Part shown: one piece after another, positions 13,914-21,482 of the stretch
Numbering within the stretch: the first letter of the stretch is position 1
Layout of the letters: every line of letters starts with the position of its first letter
Origin: Pseudomonas sp. R76
GTDB taxonomy: Bacteria > Pseudomonadota > Gammaproteobacteria > Pseudomonadales > Pseudomonadaceae
NCBI RefSeq assembly: GCF_009834565.1
Contig: NZ_CP019428.1
Coordinates: 1,240,001-1,304,000, forward strand
DNA: 64,000 bases
Reading direction: 5' to 3'
Program-made: the position numbers and the translations under genes
Notes under the pieces: model-generated
Database searches by the model: none
Seen by the model: the letters and a program-made list of their open reading frames with translations, nothing else
What the model was told of the DNA's origin: nothing

Positions 13914-13943
13914 ATGCCTGATGTGAAAGCACCGCAGCCCTCC

Positions 13944-13969
13944 TGTGGGAGCTGGCTTGCCTGCGATAG
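13944..13969. repeat. single REP element
   Basis: TGTGGGAGCTGGCTTGCC followed by TGCGAT is the core of the common Pseudomonas REP. Here it is single; only a degenerate partner can be seen downstream. Confidence 0.7.
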
Positions 13970-14037
13970 CATCACTGCGGTACGCCATAAATACCAATGC
14001 GCCTGCATCGCAGCTTCGCTATTAATTTACGCGGCAC

Positions 14038-15537
14038 TCACCCAGCTTGAAGCGTTGCAGTATCCACAATCCGATTGCGCCCGCTGTGCTTGGCCTCATA
14101 CAACGCCTGATCCGCACTCAACAACAACGCCTCCAACGACATGCGGCTGCGCTTGTCCCACGTACTCATGCCGATACTCACCGTAATCGGCCGCTCGGCG
14201 CCGGCGACCCGTGGCAGGTGCTCGACACTGCTGCGGATATGCTCGGCGATCAGCCACGCGCCCTTGGCGTCGGTATGCGGCAGCACCACCGCAAACTCCT
14301 CCCCGCCGTAGCGCGCCGCCAGGTCAGCGGGGCGGCGGATGTTGTCTTCGATCACCTGGGCCACCGTGCGCAATGCCGCGTCACCGCCGTGGTGGCCATG
14401 ACGGTCGTTGAAAGCCTTGAAGTGGTCTACGTCGATCATCAGCAAAGTCAGCGGCTCCGTTGAGCGTTGCGCGCGGTCCCATTCCTGGCGCAGGCGCTGG
14501 TCCAGGGTGCGGCGGTTGGCCAACCCGGTCAGGGCATCGGTGGCTGCCAGTTCTGACAGCACCTGCTCGGCGCGGTGGCGGCGGCGCAATTCTTTGCTCA
14601 GCATCCAGCTCAGCCATAGCAAGCCAATGCACAGCACGCCGGTTGCCAGGCTGATCAGCAAGGCCGCGCGCTTCCATTGGGCGAAGATGTCTTCGGTAGA
14701 CAGGGCCACCGCCACGATCAGCGGTAAGTCGCCCACACTGGAAAAGGTATAGAGCCGTTCCTGGTGGTCGACGCTGGAAACCCCGCGAAAGCTGCCGTCG
14801 CGTTCCTTGAGCATGCGCGCGACGTTGGGGCGCTGGCTCAAGTCCTTGTCGATCATGTCGAGTTCCAGCAGGGGGTATTGCGCAAGCAGGATGCCCTGCT
14901 GGTTGATCAGGTTAATGGTGCTGTTGCTGCCGATGTTCAGGCTGCTGAACAGTTGGTGAAAGTACGACAGGCGCATGGACGCCACCGCGACGCCCTGAAA
15001 GCGTCCATCGGGCCCGGAAATACGCCGGCTGAATGCAATGCGCCATTGGTCGTCACACACGCAGCGCGCCATGAACGGCCGGCTGATATACAGCCCGATA
15101 TCAGGTTTTTTCCGGTGCGCCTGAAAATAGTCCCGGTCGGCAAAGTTACCGGTCTTGGGCGTGAGCAAGGACGAGTCGGCAATCACCTCGCCGTTGGCGT
15201 CGAGCAGCAGGATGTCGCCGTTGTACGGTGCGGCGGCGGAGCGGTCGAACAGCACCAGGTGACGAATTTCGGCGGAAACGCTGTGCAGGTCATTGCGCTC
15301 CGTGGCGGCGATCAGGCCTTTGAGGGCCATGTCGTAGAGCTCGGCATTGCGCAGTACATCCGCGTCGATCAGTTGGGTAATGTTGTTCGCGGTGCGTTTG
15401 GCGGTCTGCAGGGTGCTGGCGTGTTCACGAATCAGCAGCACCGCCACGATCGCCACGATCAGCAGGGCCGTGAGCACGCTGCCCAGGATCAGCAAGCGCT
15501 CCGGGCGACGTGTAGGGCGGGAAAGGCTCGGGCTCAT
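14038..15537 (-). CDS. membrane diguanylate cyclase with periplasmic sensor (downstream copy)
   Basis: Predicted to make cyclic di-GMP. 499 residues: a membrane helix at about 16-37, a periplasmic sensor of about 250 residues that looks like a Cache-type domain, a second helix near 290-312 and a C-terminal GGDEF domain. The active site reads GGEEF at 411-415, and the product-inhibition (I) site RPAD sits five residues before it, so both activity and feedback look intact. It follows a paralogue on the same strand by 60 bases; the two GGDEF domains are nearly identical while the sensors differ. The input signal cannot be read from the sequence. Confidence 0.9.
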   Translation of the reverse strand: MSPSLSRPTRRPERLLILGSVLTALLIVAIVAVLLIREHASTLQTAKRTANNITQLIDADVLRNAELYDMALKGLIAATERNDLHSVSAEIRHLVLFDRSAAAPYNGDILLLDANGEVIADSSLLTPKTGNFADRDYFQAHRKKPDIGLYISRPFMARCVCDDQWRIAFSRRISGPDGRFQGVAVASMRLSYFHQLFSSLNIGSNSTINLINQQGILLAQYPLLELDMIDKDLSQRPNVARMLKERDGSFRGVSSVDHQERLYTFSSVGDLPLIVAVALSTEDIFAQWKRAALLISLATGVLCIGLLWLSWMLSKELRRRHRAEQVLSELAATDALTGLANRRTLDQRLRQEWDRAQRSTEPLTLLMIDVDHFKAFNDRHGHHGGDAALRTVAQVIEDNIRRPADLAARYGGEEFAVVLPHTDAKGAWLIAEHIRSSVEHLPRVAGAERPITVSIGMSTWDKRSRMSLEALLLSADQALYEAKHSGRNRIVDTATLQAG

Positions 15538-15597
15538 CGGGCTTACTTCTGCTTCGAGGATGCCAATAGCGTAGTACGTACAGGGCGTTGCAGCCGA

Positions 15598-17091
15598 TCA
15601 GCGTGTGGCCGCCTCCACAATCCGGTTGCGCCCGCTGTGCTTGGCCTCATACAGCGCCTGATCCGCGTGCAGCAGCAACGCCTCAAGTGATAGGCGGCTG
15701 TGTTTGTCCCAGGTGCTCATGCCGATGCTTACGGTAATCGGCCGCTCGGCACCGGCGACCCGTGGCAGGTGCTCGACACCGCTGCGGATATGCTCGGCGA
15801 TCACCCAGGCGCCCTTGGCGTCGGTATTCGGCAGCACCACCGCAAACTCTTCCCCGCCATACCGTGCAGCCAGGTCGGCTGGGCGGCGGATGTTGCCGCC
15901 GATCACCTGGGCGACCGTGCGCAGTGCCGCGTCACCGCCATGATGGCCATGGCGGTCGTTGAAAGCCTTGAAGTGGTCCACGTCGATCATCAACAGCGTC
16001 AGCGGCTCGGTGGAACGCTGTGCGCGTTCCCATTCCAGGCCCAGGCGTTGATCCAGGGTGCGGCGGTTGGCCAGGCCAGTCAGGGCATCGGTGGCGGCCA
16101 GCTCCGACAGCACCTGTTCGGCGCGATAACGGCGACGCAGTTCACGGCGCAACATCCAGGTCAGCCATAACAAACCAATGCAAAGCACGCCGGTGGCGCC
16201 ACTGGTCAGCAGCGCGGCGCGCTTCCAGGGGGCGAACACGTCCTCACTGGCCAGCGCCACCACCACAATCAGCGGCAGCTCACCGACATTGGTGAAGGTG
16301 TATAAACGCTCTGTACCACTGATGGCTGAGATAGCTCGAAAGCTGCCTTGGCCTTCGCGCAGTATGCGTTTGAAGTTGGGCCGATCGCTGAGGTCTTTAT
16401 CGATCATGTCGCGTTCCAGCAGCGGCTGCTGGGCCAGGAGAATGCCGCGATTGTTCAGCAGGTTGACCGAGCTGCCATTGCCGATGGTGAGGCGGTTGAA
16501 CAACTGATCAAAGTACGCCAAACGCATCGTCGCCACCGCGACACCGGCAAACTCGCCGTCGGGCCCGCTTATTCGGCGACTGAATGCCATGCGCCAGACT
16601 TGGTCGCAATCGCAGCGGATCTTGAACGGCCGGCTGATAAACAGGCCTGCCTGGGCATTCTGTTTATGCACCTGGAAATAATCGCGGTTGGCGAAATTGC
16701 GCGGTGTGGGCCGCAGCGTCGAGGAGTCGGCAATCACCGCGCCATCGGTATCCAGCAACAGCACTTCGCCTTTAAAGGGCGCCGCGTTGGATTGATCAAA
16801 CTGCACCATGTGGCGGATTTCCGGCGACGCCTGTGCCAGGTCCTGGCGCTTGGCGGCGCTGATCAAGCCCAGCAACGCCAAGTCATACAGCTCGGCGTTA
16901 CGCAACACATCGGCATTGATCAGTTGGGTGATATTGGTGGTCGCGCGTTTGGCCGCCTGCAAGGTGCTGGCGTGTTCGCGGTTCAGCAACGCTGCAACGA
17001 TAATCACAATCAGGATAACGGTGAGGCCACTGCCCAGAATCAGCAAAAGCTCCGAGCGTGCAGGCAAAGAAGGAGGGCGGAGTTGACTCAT
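15598..17091 (-). CDS. membrane diguanylate cyclase with periplasmic sensor (upstream copy)
   Basis: Predicted cyclic di-GMP synthase, 497 residues, with the same layout as its neighbour: membrane helix (about 15-36), a periplasmic Cache-like sensor containing a CDCDQVW segment, a second helix and a GGDEF domain. The active site is GGEEF at 412-416 with the I-site RPAD just upstream. It is the first gene of the minus-strand pair, and the short gap suggests co-transcription with the second. High identity of the catalytic halves, also at DNA level, points to tandem duplication and possible gene conversion. The ribosome site is weak, so the exact start is uncertain. Confidence 0.9.
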   Translation of the reverse strand: MSQLRPPSLPARSELLLILGSGLTVILIVIIVAALLNREHASTLQAAKRATTNITQLINADVLRNAELYDLALLGLISAAKRQDLAQASPEIRHMVQFDQSNAAPFKGEVLLLDTDGAVIADSSTLRPTPRNFANRDYFQVHKQNAQAGLFISRPFKIRCDCDQVWRMAFSRRISGPDGEFAGVAVATMRLAYFDQLFNRLTIGNGSSVNLLNNRGILLAQQPLLERDMIDKDLSDRPNFKRILREGQGSFRAISAISGTERLYTFTNVGELPLIVVVALASEDVFAPWKRAALLTSGATGVLCIGLLWLTWMLRRELRRRYRAEQVLSELAATDALTGLANRRTLDQRLGLEWERAQRSTEPLTLLMIDVDHFKAFNDRHGHHGGDAALRTVAQVIGGNIRRPADLAARYGGEEFAVVLPNTDAKGAWVIAEHIRSGVEHLPRVAGAERPITVSIGMSTWDKHSRLSLEALLLHADQALYEAKHSGRNRIVEAATR

Positions 17092-17178
17092 CGCGCAGGC
17101 TTCAACAGGGAAGATACTGGCAGTTTAGTTCTACGCGATGAAAATTAGAGCATGGGCTAAAAAAGAAAAATCAGCGGG

Positions 17179-18501
17179 TTAGAACACGTTGATCGGGTAG
17201 TCCACGATTACCCGGTATTCATCCACATCGCGATCCACCGCCGCGTAGCCATTGCCGCCACGGTTGGTTGCCCATTGCAGGCGTACCGCCAGATCCTTGG
17301 CCTTGCCGCCTTGCACCACATACTTCAAATCGATGTCCCGCTCCCAGTGTTTCGCATCTTTGCCATCGGCGCTGTACCAGGCGCTGTAGCCACGGCTGTT
17401 GGGGTCGACCTTGGTCAGGTCGGTCTTGCCGCTGATGTAGGACACGGCGGACGTCAGCCCAGGCATGCCGAGGCCGGCGAAGTCATAGGCGTACTTGAGT
17501 TTCCACGAGCGCTCGTTGGGGCCGTTGAAGTCCGAGTATTGCTGGGAGTTGTCCAGGTAAACGCTGTCGCCCTGGCTGATGTAGTCGAACGGCGTGTTGC
17601 CGTTGACCCGCTGGTAGGCGGCGGTGACGCTGTGGTTGCCCACGCCCACGGTGAAATGCAGGCTGTAGGTGTTGTTGTCGATATTGCCCAGCAGCGATTG
17701 GCCGGTGTCCTGGGTGTGGTAGTAGTGCAGGCCCGGGTTGAGGCTGACCAGGTCATTGAGCGCGTAGGTGTAGTCCAGGTCGTAGTAGTACTGGTGCCAT
17801 ACGTCCTTGAGTTCGGAGGCGTACAAGTTGCTGGTCACGCCTGGAATGCCGCTGAACGACACCCCGGCCCAGTTCAGGTGCTTGCTGTCGGCGTGGTCCG
17901 GCAGCGCGCCGTAGCTGGTGCCGATGCGCCGGTGGCCGCTCTGGTTGTAGAGCTTGGTGAAGCTGGCCTGGCCACCTTCGAGCATCCAGCCGTCGAAGCT
18001 GTGGTTGGTCAGGCTTACGCCACGAAAGTCCTGCGGCAGCATGCGGGTCATGCCGCCGGCGATCACCGGGTTATTGAGGAACAGGTCGCCGGCTTTCAGT
18101 TCGGTGTCGAAGGCGCGCATCTTCAAGGTGCCGCCAGCGGTAGAGAACGAACCGGGGGCTTTGCCGTTGCCGCTGCCGTACGGGAGGATGCTGGAACCGT
18201 CAGTGCCGCCACCGCCGTCGAGTTTGAGGCCGAGCATGGCGTTGAGGTCCAGGCCGAAGCCGACGGTGCCTTGGGTGTAGCCGGATTCGAAGGTGCCGAT
18301 AAAACCTTGGCCCCATTCCTTGCTGTCATCGGTGTGAATGTCGCGACGGTCGCGGTTCATGTAGTAGTTGCGGGTGTTGATCTTGAGGCTTGCGCCTTCG
18401 ACGAAACCGTCGGCGGGGGTGGTGTCTGCGGCGTGGGCGAGGGGGGCGATCGTTGCTGCAATCGCTAGGAATAGCGGGGTGAACGTCAGCGAGTTCTTCA
18501 C
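17179..18501 (-). CDS. OprD-family outer-membrane porin
   Basis: Substrate-specific outer-membrane channel of the OprD family. I chose a GTG start: it is preceded by AAAGGAG at good spacing and gives [20 protein letters not shown] followed by LAHA, a normal signal peptide, for 440 residues in all. The mature part starts at the family-typical [19 protein letters not shown], has alternating aromatic beta-strand patterns ([19 protein letters not shown]) and ends in Phe (IVDYPINVF), as outer-membrane proteins do. The substrate (basic amino acids, peptides or aromatic acids are all known in the family) cannot be assigned. The region upstream may hold an RNA element with its own terminator. Confidence 0.9.
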   Translation of the reverse strand: MKNSLTFTPLFLAIAATIAPLAHAADTTPADGFVEGASLKINTRNYYMNRDRRDIHTDDSKEWGQGFIGTFESGYTQGTVGFGLDLNAMLGLKLDGGGGTDGSSILPYGSGNGKAPGSFSTAGGTLKMRAFDTELKAGDLFLNNPVIAGGMTRMLPQDFRGVSLTNHSFDGWMLEGGQASFTKLYNQSGHRRIGTSYGALPDHADSKHLNWAGVSFSGIPGVTSNLYASELKDVWHQYYYDLDYTYALNDLVSLNPGLHYYHTQDTGQSLLGNIDNNTYSLHFTVGVGNHSVTAAYQRVNGNTPFDYISQGDSVYLDNSQQYSDFNGPNERSWKLKYAYDFAGLGMPGLTSAVSYISGKTDLTKVDPNSRGYSAWYSADGKDAKHWERDIDLKYVVQGGKAKDLAVRLQWATNRGGNGYAAVDRDVDEYRVIVDYPINVF

Positions 18502-18567
18502 CGGTGGAGCTCCTTTGGTCAATCGTAAACGGCCAATGTCGTGGGGGTGTGCCTGGCCTTTTTTACG

Positions 18568-18713
18568 GCAAAAAAAGCCGCTGAAGTCAGCGGCTTTAAA
18601 CAGATTCCCAGTGTAGAGCCCTGGAAATAAGTCGAGGGAAATTGGGGTGAGCGGGAAGCTGTGTTTGCCGTCGCGCTCATCGGTGCGTCAAATTAACGCA
18701 GGTGAGCGGTGCG
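18568..18713 (-). ncRNA. candidate small RNA or leader attenuator upstream of the porin
   Basis: A minus-strand promoter-like pair, TTGGGC and TACACT with 17-base spacing (at 18748-18743 and 18725-18720), would start an RNA near 18713; a T-rich intrinsic terminator ends it near 18570, giving about 145 nt. The segment also contains a 53-codon open frame (18680-18519) that reads through the terminator and stops just before the porin ribosome site, so a leader peptide or attenuator is an alternative to a free sRNA. Everything here rests on pattern matching; I do not recognise the RNA. Confidence 0.35.
18570..18597 (-). terminator. intrinsic terminator upstream of the porin gene
   Basis: Read on the minus strand, AAAGCCGCTG pairs with CAGCGGCTTT (10-bp stem, 4-nt loop) and is followed directly by seven Ts. 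It lies about 70 bases before the porin start on the same strand, and no annotated gene immediately precedes it, so it ends either an unannotated small transcript or the porin leader. Confidence 0.7.
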
Positions 18714-18777
18714 ATACAGAGTGTAACAAGATAATGACTGTTGCCCAAATCGCAATAGTCGGGGCGGCAGAGCCTCC

Positions 18778-18880
18778 TGTGGGAGCTGGCTTGCCTGCGA
18801 TGGCGTTCCAGAAGACGACTCCGATTCAACGGATACGCCGCGATCCAATTGTGGGAGCGGGCTTGCTCGCGAAGGCGGTG
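18778..18880. repeat. two REP elements, one of each type
   Basis: A TGTGGGAGCTGGCTTGCC core with TGCGATGG is followed about 70 bases later by a GTGGGAGCGGGCTTGCTC core with GCGAAGG in the same orientation. The two REP subtypes therefore sit side by side, not as the usual inverted pair. Confidence 0.7.
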
Positions 18881-18904
18881 GGTAGGTTGGTGGTTTGGTT
18901 CAGG

Positions 18905-19260
18905 ACGACCGAGTACATATCCATTTCTGCGGTAACGGCCACTTAGGGTTCCGCCCTTACGGCGGGTCACTTTTTTACAAACGCCTAAAAAAGTAACCAA
19001 AAAACGCTTTGCCCCACCACTCGGTGCCTCGCCTAGGCTCGGCATGCCCGCACGCAGGCTTGAATCCGTGGGCCGCCGCGATGGGCCATCCTTGGCCCAG
19101 CGCGGCTAACCCGGCGTCCTGCCGGGTTACCCACGGATTCAAGCCTGCGTTCGGCCAGCGTGGTTGACGGGGCCTGTCAGATCAAAAGCAAGATCAAAAG
19201 CAGAGCACGGCGGCCTGGTAGCCGACCTGAGTGGTTGAAGCAAAAACAGAGCAACGGCAC
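18905..19260. repeat. long dispersed-type intergenic repeat
   Basis: This segment has no convincing gene. It resembles a long intergenic repeat I recall from P. fluorescens-group genomes (TTAGGGTTCCGCCCTTACGG, then CCCCACCACTCGGTGCCTCG). It contains perfect 20-bp inverted arms at 19053-19072 and 19130-19149 (CGCAGGCTTGAATCCGTGGG and its complement), with a second hairpin AACCCGGC/GCCGGGTT between them. Copy number elsewhere in the genome cannot be seen from here. Confidence 0.55.
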
Positions 19261-19297
19261 AGCAGCACAACTTCTATCTGATGTACCGAAGTCCAAA

Positions 19298-19386
19298 TGT
19301 GGGAGCGGGCTTGCTCGCGAAGGCAGTGGGTCAGTCAGCTCATTCATAACCGCTCCACCGCATTCGCGAGCAAGCCCGCTCCCACA
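19298..19386. repeat. REP doublet (inverted pair)
   Basis: TGTGGGAGCGGGCTTGCTCG...CGAA and its exact complement face each other across about 40 bases, a typical REP doublet. It lies downstream of the minus-strand sensor kinase gene, where no ordinary terminator is visible, and may serve as the transcript end. Confidence 0.8.
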
Positions 19387-19440
19387 ATTTGACCGAGTTT
19401 AGGTTCCAGAATCAGGTCAGCTGTCAGGCCGATGACTCAC

Positions 19441-20805
19441 TTACACCGGCAACGTAATCCCAAACGTATTCCCGCCCCCATCGCTGCGCACAAACACATC
19501 CCCGCCATGCATCAACGCAATCGCCTTGACGATCGCCAACCCCAGCCCATGATTCGCCCCGCTGTTGCTGCGCGATGCATCCACCCGATAAAACCGCTCG
19601 AACAGTCGGGGCAAATGCTCACTGGCAATCTCATCCCCCGGGTTGGTCACCCCAATCGCCACCTGATGGTCCTCAACCTCAATATTCACCTCGATAACCT
19701 GCCCCGGTGCGGTGTGCTGCACCGCATTGCTCAGCAGGTTGATCAACGCACGGCGCAGGTGCGCTTTCTCGATTTGCACCAATGCGTCACCGCGCACCCG
19801 CACTTGGACTTGGGCGTCTTCGAGGATGAAGTCCAGGTAATCGAGGGTCGTGGCCACTTCGTCCGCCAGCGAACTTTCGATCAGCTTGGTGGCCTTGCTG
19901 CCCTGATCAGCACTGGCCAGGAACAACATGTCATTGATGATCGAACGCAGGCGCTCCAACTCCTCAAGGTTGGATTGCAGCACCTCGAAATAATGCTCGG
20001 CCGAACGCCCACGCGTCAGCGCTACCTGGGTTTGGCCGATCAGGTTGGTCAGCGGCGAACGCAGTTCATGCGCCACGTCGGCATTGAATGACTCCAGGCG
20101 CGAATAAGCCTGTTCCACCCGATCCAGGGTGGAGTTGAACGAGTTGACGAACTGGCTCAATTCCGGCGGCAATGGCGACAGTTGCAACCGCCCCGAGAGC
20201 TTTGGCGGTGCTAGTTTCTGCGCCTCATCCGAGAGTTTGCCCAACGGCTTGAGGCCAATGCGCGACACCCAGAACCCCAATAGCGCCGCCAGCACCACGC
20301 CGACAAACGCCAGGCCGATCAAGGCCACCAGGAGTTGGTGCTGGGTTGCGCGGAAGTTTTCGGTGTCGATGGCGATCATAAAGCGCAGCGGCGGGCGCTG
20401 TTCTTTGGCGGCGAACTGGCTCACCAACACCTTGAACGGGTATTCACGCCCTGGCAGGCGCAAGTCGCGCTTGCCGGTCGGCCCCTCGGCGAAGGCGCGG
20501 ATTTGCGCGTCCGGGTTGCCGTATTCGTAGTTCGGATCGCTGCTGACCACCCAGAAGCGGATGCGTTTGTCTTCTTCACCGAGCAGTTTCAGTTTGGCGG
20601 TGATTTTCGCCCAGTGGTCCGGCGTGCCGAAGCGATTGACCGACGACTCCAGCACGCTGTAGCGCGCATCCAGCTCGGCGCCCGGCAACAGCCCCAAACC
20701 ACGGTCCACTTGCTGGTACAACGCGCCGCCGATCAACACGAAGATCAGCAGCGCCACCAGCGTGAACATGCCGCTCAGGCGCAGGGCGATGGAGTTAGCC
20801 GACAC
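19441..20805 (-). CDS. sensor histidine kinase, CopS/heavy-metal type
   Basis: Two-component membrane sensor, partner of the response regulator upstream. I chose the GTG that overlaps the regulator's 3' end by 11 bases, preceded by GGAG, giving 454 residues. Membrane helices lie at about 10-30 and 158-180 around a periplasmic domain of about 125 residues, then HAMP, the phospho-acceptor box FNADVAHELRSPLTNLIGQT (His246) and a HATPase domain with GGNTFGI near the end. The order (regulator, then kinase with HAMP) and the sequence style match the CopS/IrlS group, but the signal is not shown by the sequence and the neighbouring pump is of the multidrug type. Confidence 0.88.
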   Translation of the reverse strand: MSANSIALRLSGMFTLVALLIFVLIGGALYQQVDRGLGLLPGAELDARYSVLESSVNRFGTPDHWAKITAKLKLLGEEDKRIRFWVVSSDPNYEYGNPDAQIRAFAEGPTGKRDLRLPGREYPFKVLVSQFAAKEQRPPLRFMIAIDTENFRATQHQLLVALIGLAFVGVVLAALLGFWVSRIGLKPLGKLSDEAQKLAPPKLSGRLQLSPLPPELSQFVNSFNSTLDRVEQAYSRLESFNADVAHELRSPLTNLIGQTQVALTRGRSAEHYFEVLQSNLEELERLRSIINDMLFLASADQGSKATKLIESSLADEVATTLDYLDFILEDAQVQVRVRGDALVQIEKAHLRRALINLLSNAVQHTAPGQVIEVNIEVEDHQVAIGVTNPGDEIASEHLPRLFERFYRVDASRSNSGANHGLGLAIVKAIALMHGGDVFVRSDGGGNTFGITLPV

Positions 20806-21472
20806 TGCGGTTCTCCAGCACATAACCCATGCCGCGAATGGTGTGCAGCAGCTTGGTGTCGAACGGCCCGTCGAGCTTGGCGCGCAGGCGTTTGATCGCG
20901 ACTTCGACGACGTTGGCGTCGCTGTCGAAATTGATGTCCCAGACCATCTCGGCAATCGCCGTCTTGGAGAGGATTTCACCCTGGCGCCGCGCCAATACGC
21001 TGAGCAGCGAGAACTCCTTGGCGGTCAGGTCCAGGCGCAGGCCATTGCGGCTGGCCTTGCGGCTGATCAAGTCGATCCACAGGTCGGCGACGGTGACCTG
21101 CACCGGCTCGTGCCCGCCACTGCGGCGGGTCAGCGCTTGCAGGCGCGCCACCAGTTCCAGGAACGAAAACGGTTTGCCCAGGTAATCGTCGGCGCCTTCG
21201 CGCAAGCCACGAATGCGGTCCTCAACGCGCTCACGCGCCGTGAGCATGATCACCGGCGTCTGCTTGCGCGCACGCAGCGCGCGCAATACGCCGAAGCCGT
21301 CGAGGCCGGGCAGCATCACGTCGAGCACGATCACCGCGTAATCGTTCTCCAGCGCCAGGTGCAAACCTTCGACGCCTTCACGCGCCACATCGACGGTGTA
21401 GCCCTGTTCCGTCAGGCCGCGGTGCAAGTAGTCCGCGGTTTTTTCTTCATCTTCAATAATCAGGACGCGCAT
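20795..21472 (-). CDS. OmpR-family response regulator, CopR/IrlR type
   Basis: DNA-binding response regulator, 225 residues. The receiver domain has the acidic pair in IIEDEEK, the phospho-acceptor Asp51 in VLDVMLPGLDGFG, Thr in MLTARERVED and Lys in GKPFSFLELVARL; the winged-helix domain has LTAKEFSLLSVLARRQGEIL and ends in TIRGMGYVLE. The frame extends 22 codons further upstream, but MRVLIIEDEE is the normal family start. It follows the RND pump gene by ten bases and overlaps the kinase gene, so pump and regulators are one operon. It likely controls that operon, possibly through the inverted repeat upstream of the adaptor gene. Confidence 0.9.
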   Translation of the reverse strand: MRVLIIEDEEKTADYLHRGLTEQGYTVDVAREGVEGLHLALENDYAVIVLDVMLPGLDGFGVLRALRARKQTPVIMLTARERVEDRIRGLREGADDYLGKPFSFLELVARLQALTRRSGGHEPVQVTVADLWIDLISRKASRNGLRLDLTAKEFSLLSVLARRQGEILSKTAIAEMVWDINFDSDANVVEVAIKRLRAKLDGPFDTKLLHTIRGMGYVLENRSVG

Positions 21473-21482
21473 GACCCCGCCT

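Noticed and set aside
18519..18680. 53-codon frame upstream of the porin listed as a gene
   Set aside because: No ribosome site could be confirmed and it runs through an intrinsic terminator, so it is reported only as part of the candidate RNA finding.
18778..19386. CRISPR-like array
   Set aside because: The repeated units are REP cores in mixed orientation with irregular spacing and no unique spacers of constant length.
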